Shown here: positions 11,980 through 22,831 of the stretch, piece by piece
Layout: each line of letters opens with the position of its first letter
Position numbering within the stretch: position 1 is the stretch's first letter
Origin: Pyrenophora tritici-repentis
Taxonomy: Eukaryota; Ascomycota; Dothideomycetes; Pleosporales; Pleosporaceae
Direction: 5' to 3'
NCBI RefSeq assembly: GCF_003171515.1
Contig: NC_089391.1
Coordinates: forward strand, 1,922,001-1,986,000
Length of the DNA stretch: 64,000 bases
Translations under genes and position numbers: made by a program
The notes under the pieces: model-generated
Seen by the model: only the letters and a program-made list of their open reading frames with translations
What the model was told of the DNA's origin: nothing
Databases searched by the model: none

Positions 11980-12810
11980 ATGTCAAGCTCCGGATCGATC
12001 TACGGAGACTACCCTCCTCACCGTCGTTCATTCTTCAACTCCCGGCCAGCGGATCCACCAGACCTAGAAGCACAAATCCCGACGCTCACTCCCAACCCGC
12101 AGATTCCATCAAGACCTACATCATCCTTTCCCACGAGTCTTTTCCGGACAGTCCGCGAACCCCGACCAAGGTCCCCATCCCCTCATGTTCTAGCAAACCA
12201 CCCATCAAACGGACATATTTCAGTCACCCGCTATCGATCCACTGCCTGGTGACGTCTACGAAACCTATATCAGCCCTCTACTTCTCCCCCAGTGCCTCCC
12301 TCACTCCACGACGAAGTAAATCCCTCACAACGCACAACTACCCACTCAATGCGCCCATATCGAGCTGTCTCCACATCACTCCGAACATTCCTGACATCAC
12401 ACCTCCTCCCTCTCCTCTCGACACACCCCTCCTACCCACCCATCACTGCAAAATGCGCAATCTGTCACGACGTCTTCTACGGAAAGCACGCACCTATTCT
12501 CATCGTTGGGTATCCTGACTGTCGAGGCCACGTCTTTGGATATCAGTGTCTTCGGAAATGCATCGCGAGTAAGTTGCGGAACAGCAACAAATGTCCACTT
12601 TGTCGGACGGTGTGGTTTCAGATGAGTCAGGGGGAGTTGGAGACGCTGGGGGAAGTGTGGAGTGGTGTTGAGGAAATGGAGGAGTTGTTGGTGGCGCGGG
12701 AGCAGATGGATCCTTGGGTTGAGGTGGTGAATGTGGTTATTGCGATCATCATGTTTGCGCTTTTCTTTTGGTTTCTTCTTACGATGGTGCGCGTCGTTAT
12801 GGGGGGTTAA
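11980..12810 (+). CDS. RING-finger protein with C-terminal TM helix; 5' half disturbed
   Basis: The C-terminal part from about 12349 is clearly coding: a RING-like cluster (CAIC, then CRGHVFGYQCLRKC, then CPLC) of the fungal GHxFGxxCL type, an acidic linker, and one transmembrane helix (VVNVVIAIIMFALFFWFLLTMV) at the C-terminus. Such tail-anchored RING proteins are usually presumed E3 ubiquitin ligases. Upstream, the same frame from ATG 11980 encodes a Pro/Ser-rich region but is cut by TGA at 12250-12252. The GT-AG introns that bridge it in frame all share the acceptor at 12273 and have weak donors (for example GTCACC at 12223). Another frame, 12212-12318, reads more like protein than the nominal one. 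Either the 5' splicing is unusual or the gene carries indels. A shorter protein could start at the ATG at 12349. Confidence 0.45.
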
Positions 12811-13150
12811 CAGTAGGAGGGTGGCATCGTAGTACTGCCATGGTCTAGGATACCAAAGGACGGGTCAGGCATGACGGGAGTTTTCCGAATGTGAAAGTAA
12901 AGGGTTGGTTCAACACTTAAGCAGTCAGAGATGGATGATGCTTTGACATGATACAAGTCATAACATTACACCTAACACTTGGACTATTTAACATGAACGC
13001 GTTATCAAGACATTCCGCCCATTAGACAGACGCCCATTTTCCAAACCAAAACGCCATGCCAGAAAACCAAATTAATGCAACAGCGACGATCCTTCGTTTC
13101 AATACTCTTTTCTAGTGTTCCCTTCTCTCTCTACTCCCCTGGTTCTACTT
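12811..13150. other. Convergent 3' flanks
   Basis: 340 bp between two converging genes (RING gene on plus, transporter on minus). Nothing else is seen. Confidence 0.5.
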
Positions 13151-14917
13151 CTAAGTCTCGGACCATCTCGCGAGTGTAACACTGGTCGTGTATACCATAG
13201 CAACGAGACCAACCACCATCATCGTAATGTCACCGAACCTCTCCCAAGGACGACTAGCCACACCCTTGTAATGTAGGTACGCCGGGTAAATGTACACGAG
13301 CGGTACACAAGCAAAGCTTCCGATGAGCGCGACGAATTTGTCGAGGTCGCTAGCCCCGAGAATGGCAATCAATCCGCAGAGAATGACCAAACTAGTCCTG
13401 AAGGCGTTCTTCTTCCACTTTGTCATGTTGCTCTGCTTTCCGGAAGCGCGACCGAAGATCTTGAGTTCGATGTTACGCATGGCGGGGAAGAGTTGGACTG
13501 GAGTGCCGACAAGCACGGCCATGGAGTATAGGAACTGCACGGCGTTGACGAGCTTGCTGGATTGCGGGAAATTGGTAATGACCTCGACGGAGACGTGTTC
13601 GCCAAAGGTACCGTAGCAAAGCACACCTACAGACGTAAAGATGACGGTAATAATCATCATGACGAGGTAAAGTAGCTTGCTGAAATGTTCAGGCTCTTTC
13701 ATGCTTGATTGAATAGGAAGAATAAGCCCGATGCCTTCGAAAGTGAAGATAGCTGAACCGATGGTCATAGTGAAGTCGCGTGGGTTGAAAAGCTCAACCG
13801 AAGGATGAAAGCCGCCCATCTTGGCGATCCAAGAGATGTCATACCAGTAGATGTAGGTCAGGCCGATAAGGATGAAGACATCGGCGAGTAAAGCGGCAGG
13901 TCCGAGCTTGGAGATGTTCCTAATGAAGGACATTGGAATCAGAACGGCGATCTGGATGCCGATGAGCGCATTCGTCGATAGGGGATCCTTGACGTGAGAT
14001 ACAGCGTCAAGGAACGACGCAAGATTGTCCGCCGTGAAGATGAGACCAGCACACACGAAACCAATTTGCGAAAGCGTGATGGAGACCAGAATGAGCGCTC
14101 GGAACTTTGGCCCAACCACAATTTGACCCAGATCACCATAACCACCACCACCGTATCTCTTTCTCGTCGACAGAAGCAGTTCAAAGCAGAGCGCTGTAAT
14201 TGCAGACACCATGATCATGGTTATGGATGAAAACAGCATTCCACCATTCTTGAACGCTTTGGGCAGAAACATTATCCCGGTACCGATAAACGCCTTCAAA
14301 AGCGTAAAGAAGGTCTTAACTTGATCAGCATCACCCTGAGCCCGCAGTCTCTTGGAGCTCTGTCGACGTCCAAGCAGCGGTCTCCGTTCGCCTTCGTCCT
14401 CTTCATCTTGGATGGCCGATTCATCGTCCGATTCCTCAAGGTCTTCACCAGCGAAATTGCCGTACAGTTCCAGGAAGGAAATAAAGTTTCGCGTCACGGG
14501 TTCTGAAATGTAGCTAACACGCTTGCTTTGCCGCTGCAGAAATTGTCGCCTCAAGCCTCCTGGCGCAAGTTGATCCCGAACGGGTAGCTCATCATGGTCA
14601 ACGTCTGAGACCGAAGGCGCTGAGTTGTTGCCAAAGTGAATAGCATCGGAAAAGGTTGCTGCTCGTTGATGTAGCTTTTGGCGTCTGTTCTGTGCTGCAA
14701 TTTTATACAGGTCACGGTGGATGTCGCCACCCTGTAGCCGCAAAGAGGATTCCGGAACCTGTCGGTCAGTTGAATTTGCAGAGCTCTCTGCACCGTCTTC
14801 CTGTGGTGGTGTCGCTGGATCGAATTCTGAATAATCGTAGCTTGGGTCCAGATGTTGTTCGAGGACCCTTGCCTCCTTGGGGTTGCCACCTGCAGTCGTC
14901 TGCGGCGTATCGGCCAT
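13151..14917 (-). CDS. Vacuolar-type amino-acid transporter (AVT3/AVT4-like, Aa_trans family)
   Basis: An intronless 588-aa membrane protein of the amino acid/auxin permease superfamily. Residues 1-195 are a hydrophilic, acidic cytosolic N-terminus, longer than in plasma-membrane relatives but usual for yeast Avt3/Avt4. From about residue 198 the family core begins (KTFFTLLKAFIGTGIMFLPK), with the glycine-rich first helix break, followed by about ten further helices ending at VVGLVAMVYTTSVTLARW. An EEDEGERRPLLGRR segment just before the core contains a dileucine-type RPLL element of the kind that often directs sorting to vacuoles; that reading is inference. By family it exports neutral amino acids from the vacuole in proton-coupled fashion. 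Substrate cannot be read from the sequence. Start ATG at 14917 opens the frame. Confidence 0.85.
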   Translation of the reverse strand: MADTPQTTAGGNPKEARVLEQHLDPSYDYSEFDPATPPQEDGAESSANSTDRQVPESSLRLQGGDIHRDLYKIAAQNRRQKLHQRAATFSDAIHFGNNSAPSVSDVDHDELPVRDQLAPGGLRRQFLQRQSKRVSYISEPVTRNFISFLELYGNFAGEDLEESDDESAIQDEEDEGERRPLLGRRQSSKRLRAQGDADQVKTFFTLLKAFIGTGIMFLPKAFKNGGMLFSSITMIMVSAITALCFELLLSTRKRYGGGGYGDLGQIVVGPKFRALILVSITLSQIGFVCAGLIFTADNLASFLDAVSHVKDPLSTNALIGIQIAVLIPMSFIRNISKLGPAALLADVFILIGLTYIYWYDISWIAKMGGFHPSVELFNPRDFTMTIGSAIFTFEGIGLILPIQSSMKEPEHFSKLLYLVMMIITVIFTSVGVLCYGTFGEHVSVEVITNFPQSSKLVNAVQFLYSMAVLVGTPVQLFPAMRNIELKIFGRASGKQSNMTKWKKNAFRTSLVILCGLIAILGASDLDKFVALIGSFACVPLVYIYPAYLHYKGVASRPWERFGDITMMVVGLVAMVYTTSVTLARWSET

Positions 14918-16104
14918 CGTGAAGATGTTCTATAACGATGGTTTGCAGTCGGCAAGGAAATAAAGAAGGATGGAGCTATGAAGTTTGCGCGTTCTACTTT
15001 TGGCGGTGAGGTGCTAACGATGAAACAACAGCCAATGGAAGGGTCTGCAAGCTCAAATGGTCCGTGTGCCTGACATCACCTGGCTGTCGGTCTCAGGCAA
15101 CTGCAGAGGTATGTGAAGAAAATGGAGAATACAGCAAATACAGCCACAGAAGTTGAAAATGAGAAGTGGTGTCTTGAAGCCAGGAAAGCGACGAGAATCT
15201 TCGACGACGAGACGCCGACGGGACCTGGGCAGGCATGACGATCGGCCTGGCGTCTTGGCGTCAGGGCACGTGGTCTGGAGCGCATCCACCCCTGTATAAG
15301 CCGAGATGATCATTGGTACAACAGCCGACAGTTGCCGCATCGCGGTACGTCACTCATGTTGAGAAAGCCGCTTGACTGAACTCATTGCCAACAGAGCGAC
15401 ATGTCCTCTGGTCTTATATGATATGTCCCGTTATTGTAGAACACAATATTGAAACTTGCAGGCGGGAAGTGCATTAACTGTACGAAAAGCTATTACAAAG
15501 AACCACTAATCCTGTCTCCCAGCAACCCCCCCCACCTGAATTCGGCCCAGGTTGCCCTGTCGCGACACCCCGAGAGGGGTTGGACAACAGCACTCGGCCC
15601 TATGTGATATTCGTCTCATACATGCTAGCATGCATCTGGGTTGCTGTGCTCTGCTCGTGAATCTTATTCGAAAAGCTCATGTGCTGCGTCCACTAAAGCA
15701 TGTCTGGTGGTCCAGTGCGTTGGCTGTGGGTAGCTCGTCCACATGGCTGCATATGTTTCGGTATTTTAAGGCCAGCTATCGGTCATGAATGATCTCGCGC
15801 AGTCAATACGAGCTTGAACTGAAGCAAAACTGGGGTCTGAGGTTTAAAAGACAATTTTGTTTAGTAAAGCATGAGAGATGGCCATCGCATGGACTACAAA
15901 GTATTGATCGTCACACCATATATACTTCTTCGCTCTTGGTCTTAGAATATGCCTAGAGCACAATGCATGCGAGCTAGCACAAATGTTAGATCATCATTGA
16001 AAAAGCAGGTATCCGTCGTGGCGTATGGTATACATAGGCCTTTCAGCTCTGCCAGGTTGTAGCTATTAGCTTTACAACAAACGTGTTTCTCCTCGCGCTA
16101 CTAT
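14918..16104. other. Gene-poor intergenic region
   Basis: Promoter side of the transporter, then about 1 kb with no supported gene, RNA or repeat. Confidence 0.45.
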
Positions 16105-16911
16105 TCATTCCACCGGCTCTAGGTTCACCATAACCGGGATCTCGTAGTTACAGCTGTGTTGGTCCTTGGCCCCTGAATCTCTTCGTCATCTTCACCACGG
16201 CATACCTAGTGGTGCAATTAGCTGATCCGTATCACTGACATCATCCCACAAACTTCAAAGGCCCGGACGACGGACTGGACGCCTTCTGGTATGCCAGTAG
16301 ATATGACAGCTGATTAGAACGTCACTAGTATGCCGGCGTCTCCGTCTTGGGTCGGAGGAACGGTGTCGATGTGGCTGCGGGAGCGGAGTTTGTGCGCCGT
16401 GGCTGGGAAAAAGGCGGTTGATTTAGATGCACTACGCTAGTAACGCATCTGGTCCCTTGAGTTGTTAGCGGGTGTCTGTACCATCTGATGAATAATGAGC
16501 TCGTACCTGCATCGTAGCTTGCACAAGAGTCAGCTTCTACGCCAAAGGCGCCCACCTCTCTGCCATATCGAGCGACGACCTGTGTGGGCGCATCCAGAAG
16601 CTTTGGCCTGTACAGCTATGAAACCAAGGCTCTGTACTGGTCGTCATTGTTGAGGTAAATCGTGAATTATGCGCGTAGTCCGGTCCCTGGTCAAGAAGCG
16701 CGCCAGTACGCTTGTGTCGTATGGGGTCGACCGGATGGTGTACCCGTTGAAAGCATCGGTGTCTAAGAGGGCATCGGACTATTTTTACACTACATTGGAC
16801 TAGATTTCCAAACGTCCATCTCCAGTGGCATGAGGCTACACGGAGACGCCTTCTGGCGCAATCGATAAGCTTCGCGCTAACACAAACTCCCGAGGCCCGC
16901 TCCATGTCCAA
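16105..16911 (-). pseudogene. Possible degenerate gene relic
   Basis: Several protein-like fragments lie in order on the minus strand but in different frames. Near 16720-16640: FNGYTIRSTPYDTSVLARF. Near 16600-16510: LLDAPTQVVARYGREVGAFG, running into VEADSCASYDA. Near 16310-16250: IPEGVQSVVRAFEV. Near 16245-16105: WDDVSDTDQLIAPLG and, after a gap with two stop codons, HSCNYEIPVMVNLEPVE followed by a stop. Joining them needs at least one 2-nt shift near 16247, plus introns. The last gap could be removed as a 33-nt GT-AG intron. I do not recognise the family. It may be a decayed gene or a poorly spliced one. Confidence 0.3.
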
Positions 16912-17645
16912 GCTCTACCCGTACGTCATTACCCAGAAACAGCAGATTCCCACCTGCTTCGTCTTCATTGTTTGTGGTGCGATACTTCTGAATTCGAGTA
17001 CAGAGCATCAGCTTCTCATCAGCACATCACGCTTCATGTATGACATGGCGTGACGTCGTATTAATCAGCTCCCCAAAGCAGTTCTTCCGCAACCTCAATG
17101 TTGCATCCTACTCAAAGTCGTAGGTTCTTACCATAGAGATGCTTTTCCCCGCTCGCTGGTACGGAACTATCGACTCGTATCAACGCGGATAAGTCACTGC
17201 TTATTTTCATGGGGCCCTGCTCAAGGTGCTGGCACTTATGCAAAGCTTGGGGCGACAGCTTGGCGCCTTCCGTTCGCTAATGCGCGGGGCTGCTCTCTGA
17301 TTGACCTGATTGAGCTGATGGTTGCTACATTGGGCACCCCGTAGTCGGAATACGAAGGCGATATACTTCCTACTGCAGAGGTGTAATATGGGTGTGGCAA
17401 AGCTGACGGGTAGCGGAACGTCACGGGCTGCCTGACAGCCGCTAACCTTGCACACATGACCGTCGTGCAGGTGCGACGTTGAAGGAACGGGTAGCGACGA
17501 GGCTGCCAAAATCTGGCAGCGACGAAAGGTTGTCAAGAGTATAAAGGTAGCTGGTACCCCGACTGGAATTCCTTCTCATCCACAACATCTTCAGACCGAT
17601 CAAACACACATATCCCCTTGCTTACATCAAACAACACCAAGCATC
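16912..17645. other. Promoter region of the secreted-protein gene
   Basis: No gene seen. The region ends with the TATA box and pyrimidine-rich leader of the gene starting at 17646. Confidence 0.5.
17540..17546 (+). promoter_or_regulatory. TATA box
   Basis: TATAAAG lies 106 bp upstream of the ATG at 17646, with a C/A-rich leader (ACATC, CACAAC) between them, the usual arrangement of a strongly regulated fungal promoter. Confidence 0.55.
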
Positions 17646-18266
17646 ATGAAGACATCATCCATCCTCCTATCCCTCGCGGCGGCTGCCATTGCCATTGCCC
17701 AAGACCCGTTTTACAACATCACAACCCCGCCATTCAATCTTCTCGTCGCATCCGATGACGGATCTATCGACACCACCCTTAGTGCCTGCCATATCGGAGC
17801 AGCCCTTGAGTCGCTTTGCCTCAGCGACGCCGACTTCGGTAGTAGCCCTACTACTCTCCGCCCCGCAGAGTTCCAATTCAACTCTTCCATCTACTCCCAG
17901 ACACCCGATGAAACCACATCCTCGACCGGCATCCTGACCTGGTGGTTGAGAACTGATGCCGACACCAAATACCCCTCATCCATGTCCTTCAACTACGACG
18001 CGACCACCGATCTCGCGCTTCCCATCATCTTCCCAGGTGATACAAACGCGCAGGTGCTGTCTTGGGATAAGCAAGACAAATTGACCATCCAAGGCTACGT
18101 TCGGGGCCCCAACAACACCGGTAGCTACCAGAACTTCTACCGCTGGTACGCTTGCGAGACATACTATGGAAGCTACAACTACAAGAACTTGGCCTGGGCA
18201 CTGGGAGCAGACGAACCAGAGAACGAGAGCTGTGTCCCAGTCACCGTGACGAGGACCTTTGTTTGA
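17646..18266 (+). CDS. Small secreted protein (resembles DUF7907)
   Basis: A single-exon 206-aa protein with a clear signal peptide (MKTSSILLSLAAAAIAIA, cleavage after about residue 18-19). The mature part has four cysteines (C48, C58, C170, C196), which could form two disulfides, several N-glycosylation sites (first NIT at N24), and aromatic-rich patches (FYRWYACETYYG). The pattern TLSACHIGAALESLC through QVLSWDKQDKLTIQGYV and the C-terminal CVPVTVTRTFV resembles a family of secreted proteins of dothideomycetes that I recall as DUF7907; its function is unknown. Size, secretion and its isolated position with a TATA promoter fit an extracellular or host-facing protein, but nothing in the sequence shows an effector role. 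Confidence 0.75.
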   Translation: MKTSSILLSLAAAAIAIAQDPFYNITTPPFNLLVASDDGSIDTTLSACHIGAALESLCLSDADFGSSPTTLRPAEFQFNSSIYSQTPDETTSSTGILTWWLRTDADTKYPSSMSFNYDATTDLALPIIFPGDTNAQVLSWDKQDKLTIQGYVRGPNNTGSYQNFYRWYACETYYGSYNYKNLAWALGADEPENESCVPVTVTRTFV

Positions 18267-18984
18267 GATGGATACGGGGAAGTGAATGGAGTACCTGGGA
18301 TTGAACATGTCACGACGAGAAACGACCCTACCTGACCTATGAACTTATGTGCTACACGAGTAATTTCTAATAAACGATCATCGTTCTTATCACAAATGCT
18401 GTTGTACAAGTGTTACCTGTCAGGCTCCATACGTGATGATGTAACAAGACACCGGGACTAATTGAGACTGACCAGCAAACCTCTTCTTCCACCCCTCCAT
18501 AACGCCTCATACGAGTCTTTCCTGTCATTGTTTCTTTTCTTCCCGCCATGTTCACCCTTACTCTAGCCGACTACATCATCGCTTCCGCCCATTTTAACCC
18601 ACCTGGCTAGTTCTGATATCCACTCACCAGCACTGGATGGCGACAAACTATTTGTTCACACCTGAGCTGACCCTGAATAGCTGCGACTTCCCCTCTAACA
18701 GCCTAGTTATATGTAATACGCTATTTCCTTTCTCTGTACATATATACATACATACCACTTCATAGTCACGTGATACTCTCACATAAGATATGTATGAAAG
18801 GAGCTACGGGTCAGGATACATATTTAGAGTCAATGCGCCAGGGTGCATTTCCGCTGCCGAAACACTTGATATGGTGAAAAAAAGAATAAGAAGAAATCAA
18901 TTAGGCGTAAGAGTCTAGGTCCTATAAAAACGATGCACTCCATCTTGTCCTACACCAGAAACTACAAACGCATCAACACTTGAA
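18267..18984. other. Convergent 3' flanks
   Basis: Region between the ends of the secreted-protein gene (plus) and the carboxypeptidase gene (minus). Apart from a polyadenylation-type AATAAA, nothing is recognised. Confidence 0.5.
18369..18374 (+). terminator. Possible polyadenylation signal AATAAA
   Basis: AATAAA occurs about 100 nt after the stop codon of the secreted-protein gene, a plausible distance for a fungal 3' UTR. Confidence 0.35.
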
Positions 18985-21900
18985 TCACGCTGAATGCCTG
19001 TACGCGCTTCGGAAGAAGACAGGCGCCGGCTGTAGAGGCGGCGGAACTGGTGCTATTTCAATCGCACTAACTAGCGGTGGCGGAAGTTGTCCGACATTTG
19101 CACTGTCCTGGCTCGGCACAGCTCCAGCATTGTTGTTTGTACTTTGAACTGGGAGTATATCGCGTTCTGAAAGAGGAGGGTTGGGCGCGGGCTCCGCTCG
19201 TGGCTGAGTACTTGTCGTTGTTGGATATGGTGGAGGAAGAGAAGCTGTCGAGGCAGCGGATTGTCCTTCAGACATGACAGCGCCAGCGTCAGATGGAGGT
19301 ATAGGCAACGTCTGAGCAGCGTCTGTAGGCAGTGTCTGAGAAACATCTGTAGTCTGCCTGGATAAGCCATCCGGCAACGAAGCACGAAATGGCGGCACAC
19401 AACGTGGCTGCGACTGTGTGGTCATGCGCCTTGCTCTCTGTGGTATAGGTTCCGTCGCATCGCCGCTGGGACGTGGACTTGCTTCCGCTATCGTATCCAT
19501 GGGTATTGACGGGCGAGGTGCGAGAAATGCGTTAGGCTGCAGATCATCTAGCTCTGTGTTGGACTCTAGGATATCTTCGGCGTCGTCGTCGAGGATTTTA
19601 CTAGCACGATGGCGGCGGTGGCGTATGGATGCGAAAAAGACGAACCTGTTTTTGGTTAGGAATTTGCGGTTAGGCACGAAAGGGTGGTGTTTGGACGTGG
19701 GATTTCTAGGGGTCCTGAGATAATAATGTTGGATTGAAGGAGTGTGCTGGCTGGTTGGTCTAGCAGAGGTGATGGTAGTGCGACAGCACTTACAACGCTA
19801 CAACAACAGACGGAATGAATGCAATCCAAAAGAGCTTCACCTTGTCGACCTCGCGCAGGCCTCGACCGTGCAATCCGGTCAGGTGCGGAATGCAAAATGG
19901 AGGGTCTGTCCCGAGTGATGAGGCTGCTGACGTCTTCTTGATGCTCGGGATGCTCGTCGCAGTGAAGACACCAGTCAGAGGTACCGAGGATGTCGGCGTA
20001 GGTTGCGACTTTGGGCTCGTTGGCGAGGTCTGCCTTCCGTTTCTCGTTGCTGTCTCATCGCCCACAGGAATCCATATCCCGTTCACCACTGTACCTTCTC
20101 CCTTGGCGATGGCAGTACTCTCTTTGTCTGTGCAAGTCTCGGATTTGCGGAGCCAACAGACTGATTCAGGCTCGGGCGGCACAGTATTTTTGTGATCAGA
20201 CGTGCTAGGCCCTTTGGTGCTGAATGTAGTCAAGTCGACGTCGCGGCCCGTACTAAGGTCGTCGCCCTGAATGATGCGACTGAACACCGTGAAAGCGGTC
20301 TCTGGCTGGTAGAAAGGTACTTGATGCCCTGAGTCGTATATGCGGGAGAAAGAGAGGTTGCCGTATTGACGCACAGCTCCACCAATGTACGAGTCATTCA
20401 CTACAATCTCTGCGTATCCTGCCTGGGAAAAGGCAGTCCTGTATCCCGGAACGAGGCTAGCAAGCTCGAGAGAATAGTTCTGTCCACCATACCAGTTGCA
20501 TATGACGTCTGCGTCACCGTAGATGAGGGCCACCTTGATGCCCCGAGCCAACAATCCTGCCAGTGAGCTCAATTGAGTGCTCCGGGCCGAATCTCCTCCT
20601 ATGAAAACAGTCAGCAAATCTGTGAATAAAACATAGTGTACCAGCCTACTCACTCCCGTTGAAGGAATCAGCCACGGCGCTACTCGTGGAAGTGAAATTG
20701 ATAGGAGCACCGATCGAGTACAAGACGTCGGCATCGTTTAGATATTCTTCGAATGCATTGCTCGGCTGGACCTGGGATTTCACCCGATAGTCATACAAGC
20801 TCCTTCCATTTGCAGCCGTAGAACTAGCGGCTAGGTTGCACATGAGAGACGCGCTGCTGCAAACTGAATTGGTACTATTGTCGTTGCCAAGACCGTCAGG
20901 ATCTTGAAGAGCTGCTACTTTACCACACTGCTCTAGGAGATCTCTGCAGCCCATGTTTTCGTTTACAGCCGATATTGAATTCTGGAATGTTGTAAGATCG
21001 ATTCCATTGATGTCATATGTATTGTCGTAGGCAAATTCCAGGGCAGTGACAGCCGCAACCAGAGCATCCAGTAAACCATTCACAATGCCGACGGACCCGA
21101 GTCGGATGTCCAATGTGTTGGCAGGAATTGAACCATTTTTCCTTCGATCGTTCTGCTCTTCGAAAAAGTCGGCAAAGATTGGCGCATAGGTACCACCATA
21201 GCTCTCGGCGAACAAATTGACGTCACAAGGCTCATCGACATTGCTGTCGGGACGGGTTCCCGGGTTGTACTGTGGGAAAACGGACAGGAATCCCTGAAGA
21301 AAGTGCCAGGACGCCTTCGCAGCAATCTTGGTCGAGGGTTCAGTGTTGCTTATAAAACCAGAAGAGAAGGTACCGTTCTTGAAACGCCACTCCGGTACGC
21401 CATTTGGAAGAGGCGAAGGTCGCTTGCGATTTGCTAATCCCTCAGGGTCGTATTCGCTAAAGTCTACTGATGCATTGACGCGTTCATCGTAGGAAAAGCC
21501 GACTTGAGTGGGCTGGTCGATGAAGAGTATGTTGGAACTGCGGTCCCAGCCCCAGACCCTCGGCCGCGTGCCATAGCTGCCGTCTTCTTCTTGTATGATT
21601 TCGCATGGTCCCACCTCATCAAAGAGGCCATTCATGCTTGACTGGCCAGGTCCTCCATTCAACCAGATCGTCTGCATATTTGTCAGAGCGGCGTTTACAT
21701 TACAAGCAACTTGTATCACCTACCAGTGGCGCTGTCTCCGGGGTTTCGCGAGCCTCGAAGAACCAGAAGAACGTGTTGATATTGTAGTTTTGCTGAGAGG
21801 ACTCGAGCGTGAAGGGAGGAAGAGTGACATATCCAGTGTACTGCTTCTGATCGAAAGCTGTGGCGCATGTGTTGGCATCAGGTTGCTTGTAGGAGATGGT

Positions 21901-22083
21901 GATGCGGGGATCGACGGGCGATTTGATAGTGGTGTTATAGGTCACGGGTAGCGGATACTGCTGGGCGATCGATAGCCTGGCAAGGAGAGAAAATGCCAGA
22001 ACTATGGGCAGTAGTCGAATCTACCAAGCAAGGATAAGCAATTGGAGGCTGACTCGCTTGATGACAACTTGATAGCTTACCAT
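18985..22083 (-). CDS. Serine carboxypeptidase (S10, carboxypeptidase S1-like) with TM anchor and cytosolic tail
   Basis: Five exons: 22081..22083 (the ATG alone), 21724..22020, 20654..21671, 19794..20598 and 18985..19645; 927 aa. It removes C-terminal residues from peptides in the secretory pathway or outside the cell. After splicing, the N-terminus reads [20 protein letters not shown], a signal peptide. The S10 signatures are present: NGGPGQSS (from about 105; Gln replaces the usual Ser), nucleophile region [10 protein letters not shown] (Ser257), GDADVICNW (Asp470) and [15 protein letters not shown] (His531). A Ser/Thr/Pro stalk leads to a transmembrane helix at about 697-718 ([18 protein letters not shown]), half of which is contributed by the last exon, then RHRRHR and a roughly 200-residue Pro-rich tail. 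Correct rejoining of the helix supports the final acceptor at 19646. The orientation places the tail in the cytosol. The ATG-only exon is unusual. Confidence 0.85.
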
Positions 22084-22831
22084 ATTAAGTTGAGCCTGCG
22101 TAACCCGCAGAAGTTATTGGGTGAGAATGAGGATAGTGCTCGAGATGACTGCGAGAGACGACAAGCCAGTACGAACAAGCAATGCGCAGCCTCGGTCTGG
22201 CGTTGCTGGAGGTCGGAGAAGAAGTGACGGATATCTGCAAATGTAGATGCCGACTAGTACTTGTATCGTAGCTTCCCTCGTTCTCGGAAAGCGAGGAGGG
22301 TCCTGTCAATTGAACTAGTCGCCTTCTATTCAGACTGAATAGGCAGCTGGGAGGCAAAGTGAAAGTGCAGTACTGCTGTGTGACACCCATGTCAACCGCG
22401 CTGCGGCCACTAGGTGGCGTTGCAGCCCTGGAGTGTTCCACGCAGACTACGCGATACTTGGCGAGAAGGCTTCAGCCATCCATTTTCAGGTCACAATACA
22501 CCGTCTAATGAAGCGCCGCATTGTTTGTCAAACAACCCACTACTTATTTAATCCTATTCAGAACATTGACGATGGTTGCTTTGATATACTGCTTTTTTAG
22601 CTGGAGTCTCCAAAGTACGCTTTCCACAACAACTCATGTTTTCATGATGACGTTGATCCATCATCCTGTAATATGCAAAAATATCTAAGCCTCCTTGCCC
22701 CTGCCACGCCGCAATGCCGGATACCAGGTGTAGTAAATTAAACATGTCGTAACTCCTGTTGGGACACACCAAAATACTCACACTTGAGTCTGACACGCGG
22801 GGCACGTGCACCATGTGGTGAAGCGAGGTTG
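22084..22831. other. Intergenic region, nothing recognised
   Basis: 5' flank of the carboxypeptidase gene and 3' flank of the F-box-like gene. No supported gene. Confidence 0.45.

Noticed and set aside
15552..15788. Short plus-strand frame in the gene-poor region
   Set aside because: 78 codons, random-looking composition, no start context or splice partners.
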